In this document: positions 9,196 through 17,037 of the stretch, piece after piece
Layout: the number at the start of each line of letters is the position of its first letter
How positions within the stretch are numbered: the stretch's first letter is position 1
Assembly (NCBI RefSeq): GCF_030161395.1
Contig: NZ_BSST01000001.1
Span: 2,976,001-3,040,000 of the forward strand
DNA from: Thalassotalea insulae
GTDB lineage: Bacteria; Pseudomonadota; Gammaproteobacteria; Enterobacterales; Alteromonadaceae
Reading direction: 5' to 3'
Length of the DNA: 64,000 nt
Made by a program: the position numbers and the translations under genes
The notes under the pieces: generated by a model
What the model was told of the DNA's origin: nothing
Seen by the model: the letters and a program-made list of their open reading frames with translations, nothing else
Database searches by the model: none

Positions 9196-10038
9196 TTGAA
9201 ACAACAGATAACGTATGGTGCGCTTGGCTGCTACTTACTGGCAAGTTTAGCCCCGGTATTCGCGAATGAAGTACCAGCTGAAGAGAACGAATGGCTCAGT
9301 GGCTATTTAAAAGTCGGTTACGGCTATAAATCGGAAACCTCACCTTATCATAACAAGGATACTGGCGGCTCATTATTTATCAGCGGTCGTTATCAGCTAA
9401 AACCTGGCTTTTTTATTGAAGTATCACACGGTGCTAACGAACTGAATCAGGGCACTAATTTTGGCTTTAACTTTTGGAATAGCCAGCACTGGAGCTTTGA
9501 TTTATTAACCGTACGTGGTCATGGTGAAAATGTCTATGAATTCGGTGGTAAAAATATTCCCCATATCAGGGAAGTGAAAAAATCGACCAACATGCTGGGC
9601 TTAAGAGCGGTAGGTGGATTTGATCGTACGACGTTTCAGGCAACGGTAGCCCCATACTCATTCAGTGATGAATATGACGGCGCGCTATATGCCTCAGTGT
9701 GGGGCTCACAATCCTGGCTGATTAAAAACTGGGAAGTCTATGCGTCGGTTGGGGTCGAATATCGTTCGAGAGATATGATGGATTATTATTATTCGACCTC
9801 TGATGCGATTGAAAGCATCGGTTTTAAACATTATCAGGCAGACAGCGGTATTAATCTTATTACTCAGGTTGGCACCAGTTATCCTATATCGGAAAATGTT
9901 CTGTTTGAAGCTTATGCCAGATATACCGATTTACCTGATAGCATAACCGATAACCCAGTGATGCAACTTGCAGCAAATCGAGATGATCGTGCTCAGGGCA
10001 TTACTGAGTTTGGTGTGCTTGTTAGCTATGTTTTTTAA
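9196..10038 (+). CDS. MipA/OmpV family outer-membrane protein
   Basis: About 280 residues beginning with a signal peptide (KQQITYGALGCYLLASL then a cut near VFA/NE). The mature part alternates polar and aromatic residues as in a beta-barrel and ends in YVF, a typical outer-membrane C-terminus. The C-terminal third (TQVGTSYPISENVLFEAYARYT) resembles the MipA/OmpV family. The start is placed at TTG 9196, which has GGAG 7 bases upstream; an in-frame ATG at 9178 adds six residues, and a GTG at 9127 is less likely. It is followed after 13 bp by a DUF3019 gene and a two-component system, which probably controls it. Function beyond envelope porin or scaffold is unknown. Confidence 0.85.
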   Translation: MKQQITYGALGCYLLASLAPVFANEVPAEENEWLSGYLKVGYGYKSETSPYHNKDTGGSLFISGRYQLKPGFFIEVSHGANELNQGTNFGFNFWNSQHWSFDLLTVRGHGENVYEFGGKNIPHIREVKKSTNMLGLRAVGGFDRTTFQATVAPYSFSDEYDGALYASVWGSQSWLIKNWEVYASVGVEYRSRDMMDYYYSTSDAIESIGFKHYQADSGINLITQVGTSYPISENVLFEAYARYTDLPDSITDNPVMQLAANRDDRAQGITEFGVLVSYVF

Positions 10039-10051
10039 TAGGAGAATTAAG

Positions 10052-10444
10052 ATGTCTGCTATTAAAAATCTAGTAGTATTAAGTTTGATTATCCTGATTC
10101 AGCTGTCAAGTGTTTGCTATGCCCAGGATAATGTAATTGAACTTCAGCCGAATCAATGTATTGCTGTGCATCAGGGAGAAAAATGTTATGTCGATATTTC
10201 TTTGAATTGGCAAACTCAGCAAAGTGGCAATTATTGTTTGTTTTCCAGTCAACAGCAAGCACCGTTATTGTGCTGGCAAAACAGCTTGTCAGGTCACTTT
10301 GAACAGGAAACGATCGCTAATGAAAATGTGATCTTTTATTTAAAAGCGCAACATGGCTCAGAAATTTTGGCACAAAAAGAGCTGAAAATGGCCTGGGTTT
10401 ATAAAAAGAGTGTTCGCGCTCGTACTTCTTGGAGATTATTTTAA
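10052..10444 (+). CDS. DUF3019 family exported protein
   Basis: 130 residues with a signal peptide (MSAIKNLVVLSLIILIQLSS, cut near CYA/QD). The mature part has the family pattern: LQPNQCIAVHQGEKCYVDISLNW, then GNYCLF, LLCW and a basic-aromatic C-terminus ending ARTSWRLF. Four conserved Cys could form two disulfides in the periplasm. AGGAG at 10040-10044 defines this start; a longer in-frame reading overlapping the previous gene is not needed. It stands between the MipA/OmpV gene and the response regulator gene (3 bp before it). The role is undescribed; position suggests a periplasmic partner of the porin or sensor kinase. Confidence 0.8.
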   Translation: MSAIKNLVVLSLIILIQLSSVCYAQDNVIELQPNQCIAVHQGEKCYVDISLNWQTQQSGNYCLFSSQQQAPLLCWQNSLSGHFEQETIANENVIFYLKAQHGSEILAQKELKMAWVYKKSVRARTSWRLF

Positions 10445-10447
10445 TCG

Positions 10448-11158
10448 ATGAATAGCCCTAGTTTATCGCCTTATCTGCTGATTGTTGAAGATGATCAGGA
10501 CCTGGCCGAGTGGATGCAAAGTTATTTGCAGAAAAAGGGCTTTGAGGTTGAAATCACAGGATGTGGATTAGCGGCGGTTAACTTGATCCAAACAACCAAC
10601 CCGGACTTAGTGATCCTCGATGGCATGTTACCTAACCTAGATGGTATTGAGGTTTGCCGTCAGGTTCGTCCAACCTTTACGAATACCATTATTATGGTGA
10701 CAGCGCGTGATGAAGAAATTGATGAAGTGCTTGGGCTGGAAATGGGCGCGGATGATTACCTTACTAAACCGGTACGGGCCAGAGCGTTATTAGCGCGGAT
10801 CAATAAACATTTGGCAAAGCAGCAACACCAGACGCAAGAGAATTCGCCACAGCGTTTGCACTTTAATCAGCTAGTGATAGATCATTCCGCAAGAACTGTG
10901 AGTTTGGCCGGTGAGTTAGTAAAAATATCAAGCCATGAATTTGATTTGTTATGGATACTGGCCACTCAGGCAGGTGAGGTGGTTTCTCGTCAGGCGTTAG
11001 TGAATGAACTTAGAGGCTTTGATTATGACGGTTTTGACCGCTCGATCGATTTAAAAGTCTCGCGTTTACGTAAAAAGCTCGGTGACAGTTCGAACGATCC
11101 GTACCGCATTAAGACGGTGTGGGGTAAAGGTTATTTGTTTATAAAAGAGGCTTGGTAA
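10448..11158 (+). CDS. OmpR-family response regulator (RstA-like)
   Basis: 236 residues. Receiver domain 10-125 with acidic pair ED at 14-16, phospho-acceptor D58 in LVILDGMLPNLDG, and Lys in DDYLTKP. Winged-helix DNA-binding domain about 140-233, with ISSHEFDLLWILA and the recognition-helix segment RSIDLKVSRLRKKLGD. It follows the DUF3019 gene by 3 bp and is followed by the kinase gene after 1 bp, so the four genes form one operon. The closest remembered architecture is RstA; it is not PhoB, since no PhoR-like kinase follows. The likely target is the upstream MipA/OmpV promoter. Confidence 0.9.
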   Translation: MNSPSLSPYLLIVEDDQDLAEWMQSYLQKKGFEVEITGCGLAAVNLIQTTNPDLVILDGMLPNLDGIEVCRQVRPTFTNTIIMVTARDEEIDEVLGLEMGADDYLTKPVRARALLARINKHLAKQQHQTQENSPQRLHFNQLVIDHSARTVSLAGELVKISSHEFDLLWILATQAGEVVSRQALVNELRGFDYDGFDRSIDLKVSRLRKKLGDSSNDPYRIKTVWGKGYLFIKEAW

Positions 11159-11159
11159 C

Positions 11160-12443
11160 TTGCGCTTTTTGACATATTCGCTAATCCTGGTGGTGTTTGC
11201 TTCAACCATAGGCCTTGGCTGGTTGGTCGATACCTTGTATCAGCATAACGCCGAGCCTGAACAGGATGTCAGCAAAGTGAGGTTGTTTGAGCAGTTTGGT
11301 GACAATCTTGCACAAACTTTGGCTCAGTTAGCAAACAAACAGGCATTTATTCATCAGTGGACGGGAAATCATGATTATCAGTTGTCGCTTAAAGCGCTAG
11401 ATAAACTGGTGATGCCACCATTGTTAGTTGAACAGTTTCGTCAGCAGCAACACTTGTTGTTAACTACTGATAGCCAGCTTTCATATTATGCGCTATTACC
11501 AGATGATAAGGTGCTAGTGCTTAAGGCTCCATTGAGGCTGTTTGAGTCTCAAGGTAATGCGACTGATATTTTTTATACTTTGTTGTTTTATGGACTATTA
11601 TTGAGCTTTTTTCTGATATGGGCATATCCATTATTGCGGCAACTATCACGGTTAAAACGAGCAGCGCAGTCGTTTGGTGATGGAGAATTAACGCAACGTA
11701 TCGTCCCGAGTAAAATTTCATATATTAGTGCAATAGAACAAGAGTTTAACCACATGGCACAGCGTATTGCCGATTTGATCGCCGATGTTAAATTGCTTAG
11801 CAGTGCTGTCTCGCATGATTTAAGAACGCCATTGGCGCGTATTCAGTTTGGTCTTGATACCTTAGCAGAGGAAGATGATCCTCAGTTGATAAAGGAGTAT
11901 CAGGAAAAAATCAGTGACAATGTTGAACAAATGACTGCGTTAGTGGAAACGCTGCTTAATTATGCGCGCCTTGAACAGACAATGTTAACCATTGAGCGTG
12001 AACCGCTTGCGTTGTTGGCATTGCTAAAAAAACTAGCGCAGCAATATAGCACAGAGCAAGTGAACATCATGATAAAAGCAACTCGCTATCAGCCTGAGTT
12101 GACAGTGTTGGGGGATAGTCAATACTTATCCATGTTGTTTAGTAACTTGATAAAGAATGCCATTAATTATGGCCAGGGACAGGTGATTATTGAATTAAGT
12201 CATCAACAGGGACAGGTGATAATAATGGTACATGATAATGGTAACGGTGTACCAAAACAGCAGCAGCTTGATATTTTTAAACCTTTTGTTCGTGGCAACC
12301 ATGCGGCTAATTCCGGTTATGGCATAGGGCTAGCCTTTGCTAAACGGGTTGTACAATGGCATCACGGTGAGCTGAGTGTCGGCGATTCTAATATTTTATC
12401 TGGTGCGGCCTTTAGGGTGATATTGCCCATTAACCGTGGTTAA
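11160..12443 (+). CDS. Sensor histidine kinase (RstB-like)
   Basis: 427 residues starting at TTG one base after the regulator stop. Two membrane segments (about 5-25 and 138-158) flank a periplasmic sensor region of about 110 residues, followed by HAMP (about 160-212), the dimerization/phospho-acceptor helix with H219 in SHDLRTPLAR, and a catalytic domain with N-box LFSNLIKNAINYG, G1 DNGNGVP and G2 GYGIGLAF. Complete transmitter, so it should be active. Partner of the response regulator at 10448-11158. The periplasmic ligand is unknown; the exported DUF3019 protein of the same operon is a possible input or accessory. Confidence 0.9.
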   Translation: MRFLTYSLILVVFASTIGLGWLVDTLYQHNAEPEQDVSKVRLFEQFGDNLAQTLAQLANKQAFIHQWTGNHDYQLSLKALDKLVMPPLLVEQFRQQQHLLLTTDSQLSYYALLPDDKVLVLKAPLRLFESQGNATDIFYTLLFYGLLLSFFLIWAYPLLRQLSRLKRAAQSFGDGELTQRIVPSKISYISAIEQEFNHMAQRIADLIADVKLLSSAVSHDLRTPLARIQFGLDTLAEEDDPQLIKEYQEKISDNVEQMTALVETLLNYARLEQTMLTIEREPLALLALLKKLAQQYSTEQVNIMIKATRYQPELTVLGDSQYLSMLFSNLIKNAINYGQGQVIIELSHQQGQVIIMVHDNGNGVPKQQQLDIFKPFVRGNHAANSGYGIGLAFAKRVVQWHHGELSVGDSNILSGAAFRVILPINRG

Positions 12444-12543
12444 TAAAAAAATTATTGCGACTGAGTACCCTAGGGCACTGCTTTCTTCATTATACGTGAT
12501 CGGTTAATATAACCAGTACTGTGAAGCCAGATATGGTGCTATT

Positions 12544-14109
12544 TTGCCGCGCTCAATTCCCGATTTTAATAACGTCTTTATTCAACAATTACCCGCTGAT
12601 AATGAACAGGCGAATTATTGCCGCCAAGTGATGTCGGCAGCATATTCCTTCGTTAGTCCCAAGCAAACAGCAGAGCCGCAATTAATTGCGACGACATCCT
12701 CTCTGGTCGAAGCGCTCGGGCTTAAGCAATTAACAGAATCAGAGTTTGCTACTGTTTTTACTGGTAACGAGTTGTTAGCAGGCATGCAGCCTTATGCCAT
12801 GTGCTATGGCGGTCACCAATTTGGTCATTGGGCCGGGCAATTAGGCGATGGCCGGGCGATTAATCTCGGACAAGTAGCAAGCAAAACTCTGGGGTTGCAA
12901 ACCTTGCAGTTAAAAGGCGCAGGACCAACGCCTTATTCTCGCCAAGCCGATGGCTTTGCAGTGCTGCGCTCGTCGATAAGAGAATTTTTATGCTCTGAAG
13001 CCATGTACCATTTAGGTATTCCTACCACTCGGGCATTAAGTTTATGTTTGACGGGTGACAAGGTGGTGCGGGACATGTTTTATGATGGTCATCCAAAAGA
13101 GGAATTCGGCGCAGTTGTTTGCCGGGTCTCAGCATCGTTTTTACGTTTTGGTAGTTTTCAGTTACCGGCGCAGCGCGGTGATGTGGGGTTGTTACGCCAA
13201 TTGGTGAATTTTTCTATTGCACAGGATTTTCCTCAACTTGGGCCTCCGTCAAAAGAGACGTATCTTAAGTGGTTTGATGAAATTTGTCAGCGTACCTGTC
13301 AGTTAGTGATTCATTGGATGCGGGTTGGTTTTGTTCATGGGGTACTAAATACCGATAATATGTCGATTATTGGTGAAACCATAGATTATGGCCCATATGG
13401 CTGGATAGATAATTTTGATTTATCTTGGACGCCGAATACCACCGATGCACAAGGTAAACGCTATTGTTTTGGCGCTCAGCCAGAGATAGCGCAGTGGAAT
13501 TTATTTCAATTGGCCAATGCTATTTATCCACTGATTGATGAAGCTGAACCGTTGAATCAACTACTTAGTAACTTCGCAGAAATTTATCAAAGCCAGTGGC
13601 GTGATATGATGAAAGATAAGTTAGGTTTTGAGCAATTACGAGAGCCAGACGGCGAATTATTTGTCCGCTTAGAACAGCTGTTAACGACGGGCAATATCGA
13701 TATGACGATTTTTTATCGTTTACTCGCTGGTTATAACGATGAAGTGATTGATAACAAGGTGCACTTTAATTCCTGTTTTTATCAAATACAGCAAAACACT
13801 GAAGGTTTTTGGCGAAGTTTTGATAGCTGGCTGGCAGATTATTGTCAGCGCCTTAAACAAAATGTCAGTGATGATAATGACCGGGCGAAAAAAATGAATC
13901 AGGTTAACCCTAAATTTGTCTTGCGCAATTATTTAGCGCAACAGGCAATCGATAAAGCTGAGCTTGGGGATTATAGCATGATCAAGCAACTACAAATTGT
14001 GCTGGCTAGCCCCTATCAGGAGCATAGCGAATTTGAACATTTTGCTGCTAAACGACCAGACTGGGCTAAAAATAAAGCGGGCTGTTCAATGTTATCTTGT
14101 AGTTCTTAA
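12544..14109 (+). CDS. selO: Protein adenylyltransferase SelO (YdiU family)
   Basis: 521 residues, pseudokinase fold. Family motifs: MCYGGHQFGHWAGQLGDGRA (about 87-106), LQLKGAGPTPYSRQADG, RSSIREFLCSEAM, FVHGVLNTDNMSI and IDYGPYGWIDNF; these supply nucleotide and metal binding in the inverted-ATP mechanism by which SelO AMPylates Ser/Thr/Tyr of partner proteins. The C-terminus GCSMLSCSS has Cys where some SelO proteins carry selenocysteine. The only start that keeps the usual N-terminal PDFNNVF segment is TTG at 12544, without a strong ribosome site. It converges on the CBS gene at 14120, stops 10 bp apart. Confidence 0.93.
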   Translation: MPRSIPDFNNVFIQQLPADNEQANYCRQVMSAAYSFVSPKQTAEPQLIATTSSLVEALGLKQLTESEFATVFTGNELLAGMQPYAMCYGGHQFGHWAGQLGDGRAINLGQVASKTLGLQTLQLKGAGPTPYSRQADGFAVLRSSIREFLCSEAMYHLGIPTTRALSLCLTGDKVVRDMFYDGHPKEEFGAVVCRVSASFLRFGSFQLPAQRGDVGLLRQLVNFSIAQDFPQLGPPSKETYLKWFDEICQRTCQLVIHWMRVGFVHGVLNTDNMSIIGETIDYGPYGWIDNFDLSWTPNTTDAQGKRYCFGAQPEIAQWNLFQLANAIYPLIDEAEPLNQLLSNFAEIYQSQWRDMMKDKLGFEQLREPDGELFVRLEQLLTTGNIDMTIFYRLLAGYNDEVIDNKVHFNSCFYQIQQNTEGFWRSFDSWLADYCQRLKQNVSDDNDRAKKMNQVNPKFVLRNYLAQQAIDKAELGDYSMIKQLQIVLASPYQEHSEFEHFAAKRPDWAKNKAGCSMLSCSS

Positions 14110-14119
14110 TCGCCAATGT

Positions 14120-14566
14120 TTAACTTGTGACTGGTTTATTTGGTTGTGCCAGCTTATGACGATACTGAACCGCGATAATTTTTATCACATCACGCCAGGT
14201 AAGAATACCGAGTGGACGAAAGTTATCATCAACAATAGGTAAGCAGGAAATATGGTTATCATAAAATAACAACACGGCTTCGTTAATGGTGATTCCCGTT
14301 CCGGCAGTTACTAATTCCCGGCTCATTACTAAATGTAGTTTTTTTTTCGTTAATGACGTGTCTTTTGGGGTTTCTTTACTGGTGCCGATTGTTGGACTGA
14401 GGTTTTTAAATAAGTCTCTATCGGTAAGGAGCCCAGCAAGTTCTTTACCGTTGAGAATCAGAATATGATGAATTTGATGTTGTTCAAACACTTGTTTTGC
14501 CCGAGCTAGGTCGTCGTCAATGTCAAGCGTTACTAAGGTTTTAGTCATTAAATGTTCAATGCTCAT
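14120..14566 (-). CDS. CBS-domain pair protein
   Basis: 148 residues from the ATG at 14566 (MSIEHLMTKTLVTLDID). Two CBS motifs: HLMTKTLVTLDIDDDLARAKQ and VMSRELVTAGTGITINEAV, each ending in the DRDLF / WRDVI type loop. A polar linker (SKETPKDTSLTKKK) separates them. Stand-alone Bateman modules sense adenine nucleotides or similar ligands; the partner is not identifiable. An in-frame ATG at 14599 would add 11 residues. Divergent from pstC, whose Pho-box promoter lies 140 bp away, and convergent with selO. Confidence 0.85.
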   Translation of the reverse strand: MSIEHLMTKTLVTLDIDDDLARAKQVFEQHQIHHILILNGKELAGLLTDRDLFKNLSPTIGTSKETPKDTSLTKKKLHLVMSRELVTAGTGITINEAVLLFYDNHISCLPIVDDNFRPLGILTWRDVIKIIAVQYRHKLAQPNKPVTS

Positions 14567-14706
14567 AATGCTGCTTATCCTTTTGATATTACAGAACAAC
14601 CGTCTTACGCTAACATAAACGGATTTTTATTAATAAACAACTTTTTTACCGAGCTGGGATGGCAGATATACTTAATATCACTTGATGTTGTGGTTAAATC
14701 TGCTCT

Positions 14707-14740
14707 GTCACAAAAATGTCACATAACTGTCTTATAATTG
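14707..14740 (+). promoter_or_regulatory. Pho box (three 11-bp repeats) overlapping pstC promoter
   Basis: Three consecutive 11-bp units: CTGTCACAAAA (14707-14717), ATGTCACATAA (14718-14728) and CTGTCTTATAA (14729-14739). Each is a 7-bp CTGTCAT-like half site plus an A/T-rich spacer, as in PhoB boxes. A perfect -10 TATAAT (14735-14740) overlaps the third unit, so the first two occupy the -35 region, the usual arrangement at PhoB-activated class II promoters. The pstC GTG is 39 bp downstream. No PhoB or PhoR gene is in the window. Confidence 0.85.
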
Positions 14741-14778
14741 CCAAAGTTAGAATAATTCTAGAACTAAAGGTGTTGTAA

Positions 14779-17019
14779 GTGACGATTGCACTTAAATCAA
14801 CTGGCATTCGCCAGGTGAAAAATTCATTAGCACGATGGCTAATTACACTCGGTGGGATCAGTGTGTTATTTACCCTAGTGCTAATTTTTATGTATCTACT
14901 CTATGTCATCAAACCGATATTTGAGGCAGCGACTGTTGATAAAGTGACTGAATTTAATCTCAGTCATAATGATGCGGTGCTGAGTGTTGGCCTAGATGAA
15001 CTGCAAGAGCTTGCATATACCATCAAGCAAGATGGTCATATTAACTATTTTTCACTACAAACCGGTGCTGCAGATGTGGTACCTGGCAAGCAGTTATTTA
15101 GCAAGGTGTTGTCAGAGCAGCCGTTAGCCAAGGTTATTGATGTAGATAATGAGCGTAAACTGATTGTTGACCAGCAGGGTAATGTTCAGCTGATCAGTGC
15201 CCAATTCCAAGCTATTTATCAATTGGATCAACGAGAGATAGTTCCTAACATTCAGTATCCGTTAGGTGAAGACTATTTGCCGGTTGATGAACAAGCACAA
15301 GCTTTGCAACATTTGGCATTCGCGATGAACGATGAATTGGCAGTGTTCGTTGGCTTTACTCAAGATGGTCGCTTAATTAAAACCAGTTTCATTGCCGAAG
15401 ATGATTTTAATTATGATCCTGCTTATGAAGCCATCTATCAACAAATAGATACACCTTACGATCAGGTTGACGATGTTCTGGTAACCCCAGATCTGGCAAT
15501 GGCATTTGTTCGTAGTGCTGATCAAGTGTTTGTTTATGATCTAACGGATGAATATGACGTTGAATTAAAAGCGACGATTATTCCTCAGCTAGCGCAAAGT
15601 AGTGCCCAACCTAAGCATTTAACCGCGATGGCGTTACTTTCAGGCGGCAGCTCAGTATTACTGGGTGATAGTCGCGGTATGGTGAGCCAGTGGTTTGAAG
15701 TGTCAACCGATAGTGGTCGAGAGTTTAAGCAAGTTCGTACTTTTACGGCCAGTCGTTATGAAGCGATCAGTCAGATTATCACGGAGCAATACCGTAAGAG
15801 TTTTTATAGCGTAACGGCTACCGGACAAATGGGGGCCTTCTATACCACCAGTGAAGCGGAGTTATGGCGCGGGACGTTAACCGACAGTTTACCTACGGCT
15901 ATGGTGATTGCACCACGAGCTGATGGTTTATTACTGCTTAATAATAATAAAGTTGAGCTTTATGCGGTTGAAAATGAACATCCGGAGGTCACCTGGCAAG
16001 CGTTATGGCAGGAAGTCTGGTATGAAGGGTACCCAGAGCCGGAATATATCTGGCAATCAACCTCAGGTTCAGATGATTTTGAAGCGAAATTCTCATTAGT
16101 ACCAATCTCTTTTGGTACGGTTAAAGCAGCGCTTTATGCGATGTTATTTGCGGTGCCTATTGCTTTAACGGCGGCAATTTATACTGCATATTTTATGACC
16201 CCAGCATTACGGAAAAAAGTTAAGCCGACGATAGAGATCATGGAAGCTTTACCGACGGTGATTTTGGGCTTTTTAGCAGGGCTATGGCTAGCGCCTATTG
16301 TTGAGAATAACCTGCCAGCGATCGCATTATTACTGATCCTATTGCCTTTGGCTGTGTTCCTAACGGCATTTGGCTGGCACAAACTACCGAAAAACATCAA
16401 AGACAAGCTGCCTGAAAGCTGGGCGCCGATATTACTGATCCCAGTGTTAATCTTGGCGGCGATAATTGCATTTTCACTGTCACCATTAATGGAACTCTAT
16501 TTATTTGGTGGTGATGTTCGTCAGTTTATTACCAATGACTTAGGTATTAGCTTTGACCAGCGTAATGCGCTTGTCGTTGGTATTGCTATGGGGTTTGCCG
16601 TTATTCCAACGATTTTCTCTATGGCGGAAGATGCAATTTTTAGTGTGCCTAAGCATTTAACCAGTGGTTCTTTAGCATTAGGGGCAACGCAATGGCAAAC
16701 CTTAGTTAAAGTGGTGTTATTAACCGCAAGTCCAGGGATTTTCTCTGCCATTATGATGGGGCTTGGCCGTGCGGTTGGGGAAACCATGATAGTGTTAATG
16801 GCGACTGGTAATACCCCAATTGTCGACTGGAGTATCTTCCAAGGAATGAGAACGTTAGCGGCTAATATTGCCGTAGAAATGCCGGAATCAGAAGTAGGAA
16901 GCTCGCATTATCGTATCTTATTTTTAGCTGCCTTTGTCTTGTTTGTTTTTACTTTTATTTTTAACACGTTAGCTGAGTTTGTTCGTCAACGCTTACGTGA
17001 AAAATACAGTTCGTTATAG
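14779..17019 (+). CDS. pstC: Phosphate ABC transporter permease PstC, long form
   Basis: 746 residues, more than twice the E. coli length (about 320). One N-terminal membrane helix (about 25-47) is followed by a large extracytoplasmic domain (about 50-430) and then the usual six-helix permease (about 440-745). The permease has the ABC-coupling loop LALGATQWQTLVKVVLLTA and the GRAVGETMIV segment typical of PstC. It forms the inner-membrane channel of the Pst importer with PstA. It starts at GTG 14779 under the Pho-box promoter. The long periplasmic domain resembles that seen in Shewanella/Vibrio-type PstC; its role is unknown. No pstS lies in the window. Confidence 0.93.
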   Translation: MTIALKSTGIRQVKNSLARWLITLGGISVLFTLVLIFMYLLYVIKPIFEAATVDKVTEFNLSHNDAVLSVGLDELQELAYTIKQDGHINYFSLQTGAADVVPGKQLFSKVLSEQPLAKVIDVDNERKLIVDQQGNVQLISAQFQAIYQLDQREIVPNIQYPLGEDYLPVDEQAQALQHLAFAMNDELAVFVGFTQDGRLIKTSFIAEDDFNYDPAYEAIYQQIDTPYDQVDDVLVTPDLAMAFVRSADQVFVYDLTDEYDVELKATIIPQLAQSSAQPKHLTAMALLSGGSSVLLGDSRGMVSQWFEVSTDSGREFKQVRTFTASRYEAISQIITEQYRKSFYSVTATGQMGAFYTTSEAELWRGTLTDSLPTAMVIAPRADGLLLLNNNKVELYAVENEHPEVTWQALWQEVWYEGYPEPEYIWQSTSGSDDFEAKFSLVPISFGTVKAALYAMLFAVPIALTAAIYTAYFMTPALRKKVKPTIEIMEALPTVILGFLAGLWLAPIVENNLPAIALLLILLPLAVFLTAFGWHKLPKNIKDKLPESWAPILLIPVLILAAIIAFSLSPLMELYLFGGDVRQFITNDLGISFDQRNALVVGIAMGFAVIPTIFSMAEDAIFSVPKHLTSGSLALGATQWQTLVKVVLLTASPGIFSAIMMGLGRAVGETMIVLMATGNTPIVDWSIFQGMRTLAANIAVEMPESEVGSSHYRILFLAAFVLFVFTFIFNTLAEFVRQRLREKYSSL

Positions 17020-17037
17020 TGTGGGAGTACTGAAAAT

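Noticed and set aside
9968..10051. N-terminal extension of the DUF3019 protein
   Set aside because: It would overlap the porin gene and hide a proper signal peptide; AGGAG at 10040 marks the later ATG.
10448..12443. PhoBR for the nearby pst operon
   Set aside because: The kinase lacks the PhoR-type N-terminus with PAS, has a periplasmic sensor instead, and the operon partner is a porin; RstAB-like fits better.
14552..14737. 61-residue plus ORF before pstC
   Set aside because: It overlaps the CBS gene start and the Pho boxes and has no ribosome site.
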